Assembly (NCBI GenBank): GCA_964517135.1 | Contig: CAZFBA010000035.1 | Location: 1 to 36,363, forward strand | DNA length: 36,363 nucleotides | Direction: 5' to 3' | DNA from: CAZFBA01 sp964517135 | GTDB lineage: Bacteria > Cyanobacteriota > Vampirovibrionia > JBFMGH01 | In this document: positions 1 through 7,703 of the stretch, piece after piece | How the letters are laid out: every line of letters begins with the position of its first letter | Numbering within the stretch: position 1 is the first letter of the stretch | The notes under the pieces: model-generated | Seen by the model: the letters and a program-made list of their open reading frames with translations, nothing else | The model's database searches: none | What the model was told of the DNA's origin: nothing | Program-made: the position numbers and the translations under genes

Positions 1-71
1 TTACTCGGGAGATACCAAGTTTTAAACCGTTACTTTTTAGGGGGTCATGTCAATTCCAGCAAAAACAGGGA

Positions 72-110
72 GGGGGTTAAAAAAACCGCACAGCGGTTTT
101 TTTAACCCCC
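72..110. terminator. Perfect 18-bp hairpin, probable bidirectional terminator
   Basis: Bases 72-89 and 93-110 are exact reverse complements separated by the triloop ACA. The upper stem is a GC core (CCGC/GCGG) flanked by seven A on the left and seven T on the right, so on either strand the core is followed by a U-run. That is the layout of a bidirectional factor-independent terminator. The stem extends outward to five G and five C, which is longer than a terminator needs. It lies 135 bp beyond the stop codon of the minus-strand receiver gene. The rest of 1-244 holds no gene that I can see. Confidence 0.6.
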
Positions 111-112
111 GA

Positions 113-159
113 CACTAATTTCTTGAATCTGTGAACTTTTAAATTATTCAGAGATCTCA
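113..159. repeat. Dispersed direct repeat, copy A
   Basis: A 47-bp segment beginning CACTAATTTCTTGAATCTG recurs at 1470-1516 with one mismatch, and in a more diverged form at 2279-2332. No function is recognised. Copy A lies next to the hairpin at 72-110. Confidence 0.8.
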
Positions 160-244
160 TACTATACTTAGCGGCATAAAGATTTGTGTAATTTTTTTAT
201 GTCGTTTAGTTTATATTAAACCCTGATAAGAATTACAAGCTTTT

Positions 245-649
245 TTACTGGTTTTTAATTTCTTCGTAATGTTTTATGGCATTTTCAATAGTAGGAATTA
301 AATTTCTGTCTTTAAAAGATTTTGGCAAAACATCGTAAGCACCTAGTTCTTTGAGGTTATTAACGTGATCCTGTGTGTCATAACCGCTGATAATAATAAC
401 CGGAATATCTTTAGTAGCCGCATTTTCTTTTAAAACCTTGAGAAAATCAACTCCATCATCGTTGGGCATTACCAGATCAGATATAATCAGGCTAAAATCA
501 TCTTTCATTAGCAACTTCAGAGCCTCGTTGACGTTTTCTTCTATGTATATCTTGAACCCCTGCTTGGAAAGCAATATCGACATCAGCCTTCCGTAGGTTT
601 TATTATCATCAACAACAAGAATTTTTTTGCCTTTTAGCGTTTCATCCAT
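245..649 (-). CDS. Stand-alone response regulator receiver protein (CheY-like)
   Basis: This 134-residue protein is a single receiver domain with no output domain. The acidic pocket is D14/D15, the phosphoacceptor is D58 (in the ISDLVMP stretch), the switch Ser is S88 and the conserved Lys is K110, so all residues needed for phosphotransfer are present. It should be phosphorylated by a histidine kinase that is not encoded here, and signal by protein-protein contact. The start is supported by AAAAGGA about 7 nt upstream of the ATG. It lies near STAS, PP2C and HDOD genes, which suggests a shared signalling network, although it is not in an operon with them. The true partner cannot be told from sequence. 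Confidence 0.9.
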   Translation of the reverse strand: MDETLKGKKILVVDDNKTYGRLMSILLSKQGFKIYIEENVNEALKLLMKDDFSLIISDLVMPNDDGVDFLKVLKENAATKDIPVIIISGYDTQDHVNNLKELGAYDVLPKSFKDRNLIPTIENAIKHYEEIKNQ

Positions 650-851
650 TTTATATTCCTTTTAATGTTTTTTGCTTTCAAACATTACCTGTCAACTCAA
701 TTTTAAATAAATTTTAAATATGTTGCAAATATTATTTTTTATTTCTGGATAAACAAGCAATATTTATCAGTAATTAAGAATAATAACACTCAATTATAGC
801 TTTAAACCAGAAGAGCACTTATTTTTAAAATTATTCTATTGCTTAACATAA

Positions 852-1235
852 TTAGCTTTGAGTATCAACAGGTTCAACAAGCTCAACATAGTGACCATCA
901 GGGTCTTTTAAGAAGGCCAGTTTGAAACCATGTTCAGTAACAAAGGGTTTTCTTTCAAACTCAAGATCTAATGAGCTTAATTTCTGTTCATATTTGTCAA
1001 TAGAGTCTACTTCAAAACCTATGTAGCCAAAATGGGTTCCGTGTGTGTATTTTTCATAATGATTAAAGTTGTAACATAAGGCCAGTTTTGGGTCGCCTTC
1101 TTTTTGGGCCAGATAATAAAGTTTAGCGTCTTTGAAATCACGTGTTCTTATGAGTTTCAGACCCAGAACATTTTGATAAAAATCAAGAGATTTCTCAATA
1201 TCATAAACCCTTAACATAACATGACGTAGCTTCAT
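852..1235 (-). CDS. VOC-fold protein, glyoxalase I-like with altered metal site
   Basis: This 127-residue protein resembles bacterial lactoylglutathione lyase (GloA) along its whole length: N-terminal MKLRHVMLRV, then the FYQNVLGLKL motif, and DPDGHYVELVE near the C-terminus. GloA binds Ni/Zn through H5, E56, H74 and E122 (E. coli numbering). Here H5 and E118 are kept, but the residue at the first glutamate position is A52 and the one at the second histidine position is Y71. It may therefore bind metal differently, use another substrate, or be inactive, and I do not assign the symbol gloA. The start has a strong site (GGAGGAATAA before ATG). It is transcribed alone; a 14-mer repeat and a hairpin lie upstream. 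Confidence 0.8.
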   Translation of the reverse strand: MKLRHVMLRVYDIEKSLDFYQNVLGLKLIRTRDFKDAKLYYLAQKEGDPKLALCYNFNHYEKYTHGTHFGYIGFEVDSIDKYEQKLSSLDLEFERKPFVTEHGFKLAFLKDPDGHYVELVEPVDTQS

Positions 1236-1362
1236 TTATTCCTCCTGCAGGAAAAAGTCTTACCGACAATAATAAATATTTTACCGCAAAAGATAAAGAT
1301 TCAAAAGGAACCTCTGATTATAATCAACGTTATAAGTAATCAGATTTCAGAAAATATATGGC

Positions 1363-1397
1363 GGGTGTTTTTCGTTGCGCAGCAACGAAAAACACCC
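1363..1397. repeat. Perfect 16-bp hairpin with GCA triloop
   Basis: Bases 1363-1378 and 1382-1397 are exact reverse complements around a 3-nt loop. Unlike the hairpin at 72-110 there is no T-run beyond either end, so it is a poor intrinsic terminator. It lies in the 288-bp gap between the VOC gene and the STAS gene, upstream of the VOC start on its strand. It may be a REP-like or mobile hairpin. Confidence 0.7.
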
Positions 1398-1469
1398 TGG
1401 AGACTTTAATAATTGGTTAATTTTTTATGTCGTTGAGTATAATAAAGAAATTACAGATTCCAGCGAAAA

Positions 1470-1516
1470 CACTAATTTCTTGAATCTGTGAACTTTTAAA
1501 TTATTCAGAAATCTCA
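1470..1516. repeat. Dispersed direct repeat, copy B
   Basis: This differs from copy A (113-159) by one base in 47. It ends 7 bp from the stop codon of the minus-strand STAS gene. Upstream of it, ATTCCAGCGAAAA joins the repeat directly, whereas in copy A the similar ATTCCAGCAAAAA is separated from the repeat by the 72-110 hairpin. Confidence 0.8.
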
Positions 1517-1523
1517 AAAATGA

Positions 1524-1925
1524 TTATGCAATCTGAGTTTTTAGTTTTGTGCGAAGGGTTTGATAATCGCACATTTCAGTAAATTCTGTATCCTGAATGA
1601 ATTCAAGGGATTCTTCAACACTCCTGTTTATGTCAAAAAACCTGTATAACCTTGTCTGCATTAATACCTGCCGCACAAAGGGCGAAACGTTACACAAACT
1701 TATTTTACCCTGGCCTTCTTGAATAAGGCTGCCTGCAAATAGAAGTGCTTCAAGCCCCTGAGCATCTATGAATTGTACATTCTTAAGGTCGATTATTAAA
1801 TCCTTATAAGGTGATGCCAGATAAAGAGATAGCAAATTTTGCTTAAACTTTTGAACTGTCACTAAATCAAGGTTTTTATAAGGAACATCAAATATAATAC
1901 ATCTATTTAATATTCTTGATTGCAT
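1524..1925 (-). CDS. STAS-domain protein, anti-sigma factor antagonist-like
   Basis: This 133-residue protein has the STAS fold pattern: a beta-rich start, LIIDLKNVQFID, a helix beginning at G57, and a C-terminal extension of about 25 residues. In SpoIIAA/RsbV the phosphorylated Ser lies in a D-S-S-G-L motif. Here the motif reads D54-A55-Q56-G57-L58, so the phosphorylatable residue is a glutamine. The protein may behave as constitutively unphosphorylated, or may not take part in the classical switch. The PP2C phosphatase of the RsbU type at 3570-5390 would normally act on such a protein, so the pairing is suggestive but the target residue is missing. A ribosome site (AAGGTGGTG) lies about 11 nt upstream of the ATG. 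Confidence 0.8.
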   Translation of the reverse strand: MQSRILNRCIIFDVPYKNLDLVTVQKFKQNLLSLYLASPYKDLIIDLKNVQFIDAQGLEALLFAGSLIQEGQGKISLCNVSPFVRQVLMQTRLYRFFDINRSVEESLEFIQDTEFTEMCDYQTLRTKLKTQIA

Positions 1926-2073
1926 ACAATAACACCACCTTATTTTTGCTGGACATACTAATAACTATACAAAATGTTGTCGCTTTAGGGAAACAATTTA
2001 CAATTATTAAAATAGTGTTTTAGCTGAAAAAATAACGAAAAACCAGCAATAAGTGTAATATGCTATAATCTTA

Positions 2074-2250
2074 AGATCAGTTCATAACTTAAAAATTTTT
2101 CGATTTTCAAAACCCAGATCCCGCCCACCCTAAAGGAAGGCATGGGGTCTCACTCACAGGCTGTGCCTGCTCATTCAACCCATATCTTAAATTTATATTT
2201 TTTGAAAATCGAAAACAAAAAATCTATTGTTATAGTTATGCATTAGTCTT
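2074..2250. repeat. MITE-like inverted-repeat element, copy 1
   Basis: Inner inverted repeats TTTTCGATTTTCAAAA (2097-2112) and its complement (2200-2215) enclose about 90 bp. Outer ends (AGATCAGTTCATAAC at 2074 and GTTATGCATTAGTCT at the right) are also inverted. The interior, read on the minus strand, matches copy 2 (7793-7956) at roughly nine bases in ten by eye, including AAGATATGGGTTGAATGAGC and GGGTGGGCGGGAT. It has no coding potential. It fills much of the 454-bp gap between the STAS gene and the thiolase. Confidence 0.8.
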
Positions 2251-2278
2251 AATCTTTGTTTAATTCATAAATACCCGA

Positions 2279-2332
2279 CACTAATTTCTTTAATCTGAGA
2301 ACTTTTAATTTATTAAGAGCCCCCTGAGATCA
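2279..2332. repeat. Dispersed direct repeat, copy C (diverged)
   Basis: This begins CACTAATTTCTTTAATCTGA and tracks copies A and B for about 40 bp with several mismatches. It lies 29 bp beyond MITE-like copy 1 and about 47 bp before the thiolase ATG, so it may contribute to that gene's leader. Confidence 0.6.
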
Positions 2333-2379
2333 ATCATTAACCAAGGACTAACAGTGAATAGCAAAAAACAGGAGCAAAA

Positions 2380-3573
2380 ATGACAAAAGTTCAGGGTATA
2401 AAACTCAAAAACAAAGGCAAAATATATCTTTATGAAGATATTTTTATGTTAAAAGCCCTTAGAACTCCCTTTGGCAGGTTCCAGGGTAGCTATAGCAATA
2501 TTTCTGCAACAGACCTTGGTGTGTTTGTTACACGAAGCTTGATTGAATCTTCAGGGCTTAACTCAAAAGATATTGACCAGTTGATATTTGCCAGCACAAT
2601 ACCATCCAGCACTGATTCAATCTTTTTACCCCGCCATATAGCATTAAAAAGCGGGCTGGAAGTTGAAACCCCTGCTTCGATGGTGCAAAGAATCTGTGCC
2701 AGCGGCATGGAATCTATTATAATCGCAGCTAACGATATAGCCATCGGGTGCAGCGATACAATAATTGCTGGCGGAACAGAAAATATGACCCGTGCACCCC
2801 TTGCCAGCTTTGAAATAAGAAATGGTTTTCACCTGGGGGCAAAACCGTTTTCAGACCTCCTGTGGGAAGGACTTAATGATACCTATTGCAGCTCTACTAT
2901 GGGACAGACAGCTGAAAACCTGGCAGAAAAATATTCTATTACCAGAGAAGATGCTGATTTATTTGCTTTTGAATCCCATTCAAGAGCTATAAAGGCCCGA
3001 AATGAAGGTGTCTATAACGATCAAATATGCAATTTCACTATAATAAAAGAAGATGAGACAATTAGAAAGAATGTTTCAATGGAAAAACTTTCTAATTTAA
3101 AACCTGTTTTTTCTAAAAATGGTGTCCAGACAGCCGGAAATTCAAGCCTCATAGCAGACGGAGCAGCAGCAGTAATAGTTACTAGTACTAATAAGGGTAT
3201 TAACCCTGCAGGCAAAATCGTTGCAGCAAGCATTACAGCAGGCAGCCCTGATATTATGGGTATTACACCTGTAAGTACAATAAAAAACCTTTTACAGGTT
3301 ACAGGGCTTAATATTTCTGATATTTCTCTCTGGGAAATCAATGAAGCTTTTGCGGCACAATACATTGCGGTAGAAAAACAGCTTCAACTTGACAGATCAA
3401 AGGTTAATGTTAATGGAGGGTCTATTGCTATCGGTCATCCGCTGGCAGCTACAGGTATTAGAATAGTCTCTACCCTTTTATATGAGCTAAAAAAAAGAAA
3501 CCTCAAATATGGCATAGCCTCAGCATGCGTCGGTGGTGGCCAGGGAACGGCTATTCTTGTTGAAAGTCTTTAG
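2380..3573 (+). CDS. Thiolase, acetyl-CoA C-acetyltransferase type
   Basis: This 397-residue thiolase has the full catalytic set: nucleophile C106 (in QRICASGMES), the NEAFA motif, H353 in GHPLAATG, and C383 in ACVGGGQG. These support reversible condensation of two acyl-CoA units, most likely acetyl-CoA to acetoacetyl-CoA. The N-terminus is about 17 residues longer than usual before the EDIFMLKALRTPFG strand. CAGGAG lies 5 nt before the first ATG, so I keep that start. There are no fatty-acid oxidation or butyrate genes beside it, so the direction of the pathway is unknown. Its stop codon overlaps the stop of the convergent phosphatase gene by 4 bp, leaving no room for a separate terminator. 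Confidence 0.93.
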   Translation: MTKVQGIKLKNKGKIYLYEDIFMLKALRTPFGRFQGSYSNISATDLGVFVTRSLIESSGLNSKDIDQLIFASTIPSSTDSIFLPRHIALKSGLEVETPASMVQRICASGMESIIIAANDIAIGCSDTIIAGGTENMTRAPLASFEIRNGFHLGAKPFSDLLWEGLNDTYCSSTMGQTAENLAEKYSITREDADLFAFESHSRAIKARNEGVYNDQICNFTIIKEDETIRKNVSMEKLSNLKPVFSKNGVQTAGNSSLIADGAAAVIVTSTNKGINPAGKIVAASITAGSPDIMGITPVSTIKNLLQVTGLNISDISLWEINEAFAAQYIAVEKQLQLDRSKVNVNGGSIAIGHPLAATGIRIVSTLLYELKKRNLKYGIASACVGGGQGTAILVESL

Positions 3574-5390
3574 TCTTCTATATATTCTATGAGCAACATG
3601 CTGATATCATCATAGAAATCAGGGTTGTTTGTAAAATTGACAACATCATCAAATAACATTGAAATAAACTCATGAGAGTAAAGCTGGCTATGTTTTTTCA
3701 CTGATTCAATAAGTCTATCTTTTTTGAACATAGACAGATCAGCATCGACAGCCTCTGTAATACCGTCAGTGTAGTATAAAAGCTTATCACCGGATGAAAG
3801 ACAAATGGTTTTTTGAGGATATTCTTGTTTTTCAAGCATAGCAAAAGGCAAACCATTAGCCTGAAGCAGTTCTATCTCTCTAGTTTCTGCACAGTAATAG
3901 AGAGGATAAGGATGGCCGGCACTGCTAAAAGTAAATGATTTGGTGGCTTTTTCCAGAAAACCGACGGAACCAGTTATATAGTCGCCTGTTTTGATAAACT
4001 TGCACAGATCCGTATTGAGCATTTCACATATCTTATTGGGTCGATTATTGCTTTTAACAGTGATAAACTTATGCAGGGCCATTTTAAATAATGCTGTGAT
4101 CAGTGATGAAGATAGCCCGTGGCCTGATACATCTGCGATAGCCAGTTTAATAAAGTCATCATCAATAAGAATATCGTAAAAATCTCCTCCCAGGGTAGAA
4201 CAGGGCAGATAAAAACCTGTAATACAAAGATTATTTTTAGTGTAATGTTTTCTAATCACGGCCCCGTGGTTGATTTTATACTCTTCTTCAATATCTGGCA
4301 GCAGGCTTTGCTGAACTATACCTGCCATTTTGATTTCTTTATTAATTTTTGCATTTTTAAGCTGCAATTCTTCTCTTAATTGCGCCTGATAAATAGCTAT
4401 TGTTACCTGATTGGCGAATAACTCAACTATATGTTGCGAATCATCTGAAAATAGTTTGCTATTATAGGTTTTATCTATAATTGTGATAGCCCCGTAGTTT
4501 TCATTTTTAATAATCAAAGGCACTATCATAAGATAAGAATCAAAATCAGGCCTTTTATTAATATAAGGGCAGGTTTCACAGACTTGAGATTCATTAAAAG
4601 AAGGTATTCTGACGGTTTGTTTTTCTTTAAGGGCTTTTTCAACAAATACACAATGACCTTCATCTTTGTATGAGGCAGGTATACAATAATTTTTGCCGTC
4701 ATCATAGCGAGCTTTTATGGATAGTTCGTTGTTATTTTTAATAAGAAGCAGATATTTAGAGCAATGCAGAAGTTGATCCAGGCCTTTTAAGATACTGTTA
4801 AAGAGCGTATCAAGCTGTTCAGAGGCGTTGATTTTTTCCAGAGTTGAGAGCAATACATCAACAAGGCCAGACCATCTGTTTAGTTTAATCTGTTCACATC
4901 GTGAAGAGGCATTTGTGACGACGACCCAGAGCAAATCAAGATCCTGATTGCGAATTAAACCTGCTTCAAAGGGTACCTGAAGGTCAAGCATGCCGATATC
5001 AGACTTCTCTGTAATTATAGGTACCAGTATATGAGTATTATTTTCTCCTTCTGGCATAACCAGAGTTCGTTTCTGGTTATTAGCCCACTCATAAATGCCT
5101 TCAGAGAGATAAGTATTTCTTATTTTTTCAAACCTATCGTTGATATCCATTGCAGAAACCTGTTTATAGATTCCGCCTTCAAGCCTGAACACTGCACCGG
5201 CTTCAAAGTCTATGATGAGTCTTGTTATACTTAAAAGAAGAGAAAGAATATCTTCTTCTTCTGTCTCCTGAGAAAGCAGTTTATTAGAGATTAAGACGTT
5301 ATTAAGCAATGCCTGATAGGCAAGACGCAGTTCTTCTGCCAGCTTGCTATCATAATTATTTTCATTTTTGTATAAAGGATCTTCTATCAT
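3570..5390 (-). CDS. GAF-domain PP2C (SpoIIE/RsbU-type) serine phosphatase
   Basis: Numbering is from the ATG at 5388-5390 (606 residues); a TTG at 5408 would add six. Residues about 40-160 form a degenerate GAF-like region, about 185-330 a clearer GAF domain, 330-360 a coiled-coil linker, and 375-606 the PP2C domain. Metal-binding aspartates are visible in GGDFYD (D403), ADVSGHG (D420) and the C-terminal DDISM (D594/D595). The second GAF carries four cysteines, C236, C247, C271 and C274, which could hold a metal. The protein should dephosphorylate an anti-sigma antagonist of the STAS type. It follows the HDOD gene by 4 nt, so the two are probably co-transcribed. No strong ribosome site is seen before either start; translational coupling is likely. 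Confidence 0.88.
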   Translation of the reverse strand: MIEDPLYKNENNYDSKLAEELRLAYQALLNNVLISNKLLSQETEEEDILSLLLSITRLIIDFEAGAVFRLEGGIYKQVSAMDINDRFEKIRNTYLSEGIYEWANNQKRTLVMPEGENNTHILVPIITEKSDIGMLDLQVPFEAGLIRNQDLDLLWVVVTNASSRCEQIKLNRWSGLVDVLLSTLEKINASEQLDTLFNSILKGLDQLLHCSKYLLLIKNNNELSIKARYDDGKNYCIPASYKDEGHCVFVEKALKEKQTVRIPSFNESQVCETCPYINKRPDFDSYLMIVPLIIKNENYGAITIIDKTYNSKLFSDDSQHIVELFANQVTIAIYQAQLREELQLKNAKINKEIKMAGIVQQSLLPDIEEEYKINHGAVIRKHYTKNNLCITGFYLPCSTLGGDFYDILIDDDFIKLAIADVSGHGLSSSLITALFKMALHKFITVKSNNRPNKICEMLNTDLCKFIKTGDYITGSVGFLEKATKSFTFSSAGHPYPLYYCAETREIELLQANGLPFAMLEKQEYPQKTICLSSGDKLLYYTDGITEAVDADLSMFKKDRLIESVKKHSQLYSHEFISMLFDDVVNFTNNPDFYDDISMLLIEYIED

Positions 5391-5394
5391 GGCT

Positions 5395-6252
5395 TTATTT
5401 TGTATCAAATACTTCTTTCAGGTCGTTTGCTTTTTCTCTGATGTCTTCAATCATAGGTTCAGGTATATCTTTAATATTCAGTCTTTCCATATAAAATGGG
5501 GTAATAAAGTTACTTAAATCAGCTTCCTGCTCATATTTTTCAGGGTTATCAAGTGCATTGATGTATGTAGCAAGACCATCAGCTATACAGACAATCAAGA
5601 CTACCTGATTTTGCTGGGCTACATTGGGCTTGTGGTGATACTTAATAGATTCAACTATTTTAGGAGGCAGATTCCAGTTGTTGGCTATTCTTGCACCTAT
5701 TTCACCGTGATCCATTCCAAATACTTCTCTTTCCACATCAATAGCCTGATTGTTGTCCATGTATAGCAGGTTAAAATATTCAAATTCGTCAGGGAAATGC
5801 TGGTTAAGTACCAGCCGGCCGATATCGTGTACCAGCCCGACCACAAAAGACTCTTCAGGATGGACATTGCCGTATTTCTGGGTTATGATTTTTGCAGCAG
5901 CAGCAGTAAAAATTGAGTGATGCCATAGAAGACGGCCTGTTTCACTTTGAAATAGAGGTTGAACGCTTAACCCCATTATAAGGCTTCTCAGTCCTTCAAT
6001 ACCTATGACAACAAGTGCCTGTGAGATAGTTGAAATCCTTCTCGGGAAGCCGTAATAAGCAGAATTAACCATACGAAGCAGTTTGGATGTTATAGCCTGA
6101 TCGCTACCAATTACATTTCCCATATCTTTCATAGAAGTTCTGGGGTTACCCATCAGTTGCAGGGCGTTTGTTGCTATATTAGGGAGTGTTGGTAGATCCT
6201 GAGACTGTTTAATTATTTTTTGCAGTTTTGTTTGCTGTTCTTCGTATGCGAT
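5395..6252 (-). CDS. HDOD-domain protein, apparent non-AUG start
   Basis: HDOD domain signalling protein. The domain begins with LPTLPNIATNALQLM, runs through SKLLRMVNSAYYGFPRRIS and ISQALVVIGIEGLRSL, and includes an HD pair in VHDIGRLVL. The first ATG in frame is at 6151-6153, but it lies inside the domain and has no ribosome site. The frame stays open upstream to a TGA at 6256-6258. Nine nt before an in-frame ATC (6250-6252) there is a good AGGAG (6262-6266). I therefore place the start at this ATC (285 residues) as the best-supported option. Alternatives are a mutated or mis-read ATG, or a short product from 6153. It is co-oriented with the phosphatase downstream. HDOD proteins often tie signalling to motility or the cell cycle; the role here is unknown. 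Confidence 0.75.
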   Translation of the reverse strand: MAYEEQQTKLQKIIKQSQDLPTLPNIATNALQLMGNPRTSMKDMGNVIGSDQAITSKLLRMVNSAYYGFPRRISTISQALVVIGIEGLRSLIMGLSVQPLFQSETGRLLWHHSIFTAAAAKIITQKYGNVHPEESFVVGLVHDIGRLVLNQHFPDEFEYFNLLYMDNNQAIDVEREVFGMDHGEIGARIANNWNLPPKIVESIKYHHKPNVAQQNQVVLIVCIADGLATYINALDNPEKYEQEADLSNFITPFYMERLNIKDIPEPMIEDIREKANDLKEVFDTK

Positions 6253-6377
6253 TGTTCAGGACTCCTATTTGAATGTATTTTTTTATCCTTCTGTATTTAG
6301 TGTACTACAAATACTTTGAAAAATTAAACTCTAAAAGTGTATTTCATTGCAGGTTTTTTATTCTTTAAAACGATTGT

Positions 6378-6511
6378 TAAAATTAGCTAATTTTAGCATT
6401 TTTTTTAAAACCCTTTAATAGCAGAAAAATAGACATTTAAGCACTATACCGGCAGAGTCAGGTGTTAAATTTTTGTAACAAATAAAAGATTTTAGGCAAT
6501 TTTAGCTAAAA
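6378..6511. promoter_or_regulatory. Two TTAGCTAA palindromes in a divergent control region
   Basis: The 348 bp between the HDOD gene and the VWD-like gene contain no gene. They hold an 18-bp perfect palindrome at 6378-6395 and a 12-bp one at 6500-6511, both centred on TTAGCTAA and 119 bp apart. The second lies just before a TATAAA-like -10 at about 6529. They look like binding sites for one regulator, but the regulator is unknown. Confidence 0.4.
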
Positions 6512-6600
6512 AAATTTGTTTATATAAATAAGATATAAAAAGTATATACACAACAAGCACTTGAGCAAGTTACACAGGAGATATACCGGAGGTATTAAAA

Positions 6601-7653
6601 ATGGCATCATTTAATTCTTTCTATTATCCTCAAACCCAGAATTATAACTCACAGGCATTTGCATATGCACAGGGAGGCCAGGCTATGGCTTATGCACAGG
6701 GTAATCAAGCTTATGCCTATGCTTCAACTGGTATATTCTGCCAGCCTCAACCACAGGTACAGCAGAATTCTCAATGTGATTTTCTTTCAGCAATTCTTGG
6801 CCTTGAAATGACCCTTGCATGTGCTTCTTCTTCAAATGCTTTTGCAACAGCAGGTGCAAGTTCTAATATATATTCAAACCTCAATAACATCGTTGCTGCT
6901 AATGAAGTAGGAACTATAACCGGGGATCCTCACTTCAAAGGTGGAGATGGCGGCAGATATGATGTTCAGGGCGAACCCGGTAAAGTATATAACCTGTTAA
7001 GTGATACTAACCTCAACTATAATGGCAAATTTGAAGCCTGGGGTAGCAATGGGGCAACAGTAGTCGGAGAATCAGCTATTAATGTTTGTGATATGAGTGG
7101 ATCTAACTATAGCTCAGTAACATTCAATAAAGATGGTACTGCTAAAGTCAATGGTCAGGAACTTAAAGACGGACAGACTGTCACACTGGCTGACGGCGGA
7201 ACAGCCAGAAAAGAAGGCAATAAGCTTATCGTTACTACAGCAGAAGGTTATACCATTACACAAACCGCTATGCCAGGCGGGTATATTAACTCAGAAGTCA
7301 GAACATCATCTCTGGGCGTTGCAACAGATAATGTATTGCCGGGTGGCCTTTTAGGACAAACCTTTGACCCGGATGATATAGCCAGAAACGGCAAAAAAGG
7401 TGCAGGAGCTCAGGGCGAAGGGGCTATTGAAGGCGTCGTTCAGGATTATGAAACAAGCCTCAATTCTATTGGAGATAAGAAACTCGGGCCAGATGGCCAG
7501 CCAGTTCAGCAACAGGATTTCTTCAGCCAGCTTCTTAATATGATGCTACAAATGCTTTATCCGCACCCCAACAGAAGTTATCTTGAAACACTTTCATTTG
7601 TGATGGGCGGCATATTTATGTTGCTCTCACAACTCGGCAATCAAAGGGCTTAA
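6601..7653 (+). CDS. VWD-like domain protein with AYAQG repeats
   Basis: This 350-residue protein starts with a Tyr/Gln/Ala-rich low-complexity stretch containing AYAQG at residues 21-25 and 30-34 and further AYA units to residue 41. A hydrophobic Ala/Ser-rich stretch follows to about residue 100. From G108 it reads ITGDPHF, then DGGRYDVQGEPGKVYNLLSD, which matches the opening of von Willebrand factor type D domains (GDPH, then DG..YD..G). The last 30 residues are hydrophobic. I see no cleavable signal peptide. Two ribosome-site-like stretches lie upstream; GGAGG, 8 nt before the ATG, is the functional one. The family suggests a structural, adhesive or self-assembling extracellular role, which is inference. 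The gene is single, with a hairpin terminator after it. Confidence 0.75.
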   Translation: MASFNSFYYPQTQNYNSQAFAYAQGGQAMAYAQGNQAYAYASTGIFCQPQPQVQQNSQCDFLSAILGLEMTLACASSSNAFATAGASSNIYSNLNNIVAANEVGTITGDPHFKGGDGGRYDVQGEPGKVYNLLSDTNLNYNGKFEAWGSNGATVVGESAINVCDMSGSNYSSVTFNKDGTAKVNGQELKDGQTVTLADGGTARKEGNKLIVTTAEGYTITQTAMPGGYINSEVRTSSLGVATDNVLPGGLLGQTFDPDDIARNGKKGAGAQGEGAIEGVVQDYETSLNSIGDKKLGPDGQPVQQQDFFSQLLNMMLQMLYPHPNRSYLETLSFVMGGIFMLLSQLGNQRA

Positions 7654-7684
7654 CATACGATAGAGGGTAATCTACCAGAAAAAG

Positions 7685-7703
7685 GGCCGTCATTATGACG
7701 GCC
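7685..7703 (+). terminator. Hairpin after the VWD-like gene
   Basis: An 8-bp perfect stem, GGCCGTCA/TGACGGCC with a TTA loop, starts 31 bp after the stop codon. The following TATCTCTTA is only moderately T-rich, so termination efficiency is uncertain. The rest of the 438-bp gap to 8091 holds repeat copy 2 and no gene. Confidence 0.65.

Noticed and set aside
2097..2215. Repeat element read as a CRISPR array
   Set aside because: There is a single inverted pair and no regular direct repeats with spacers; no cas genes are near.
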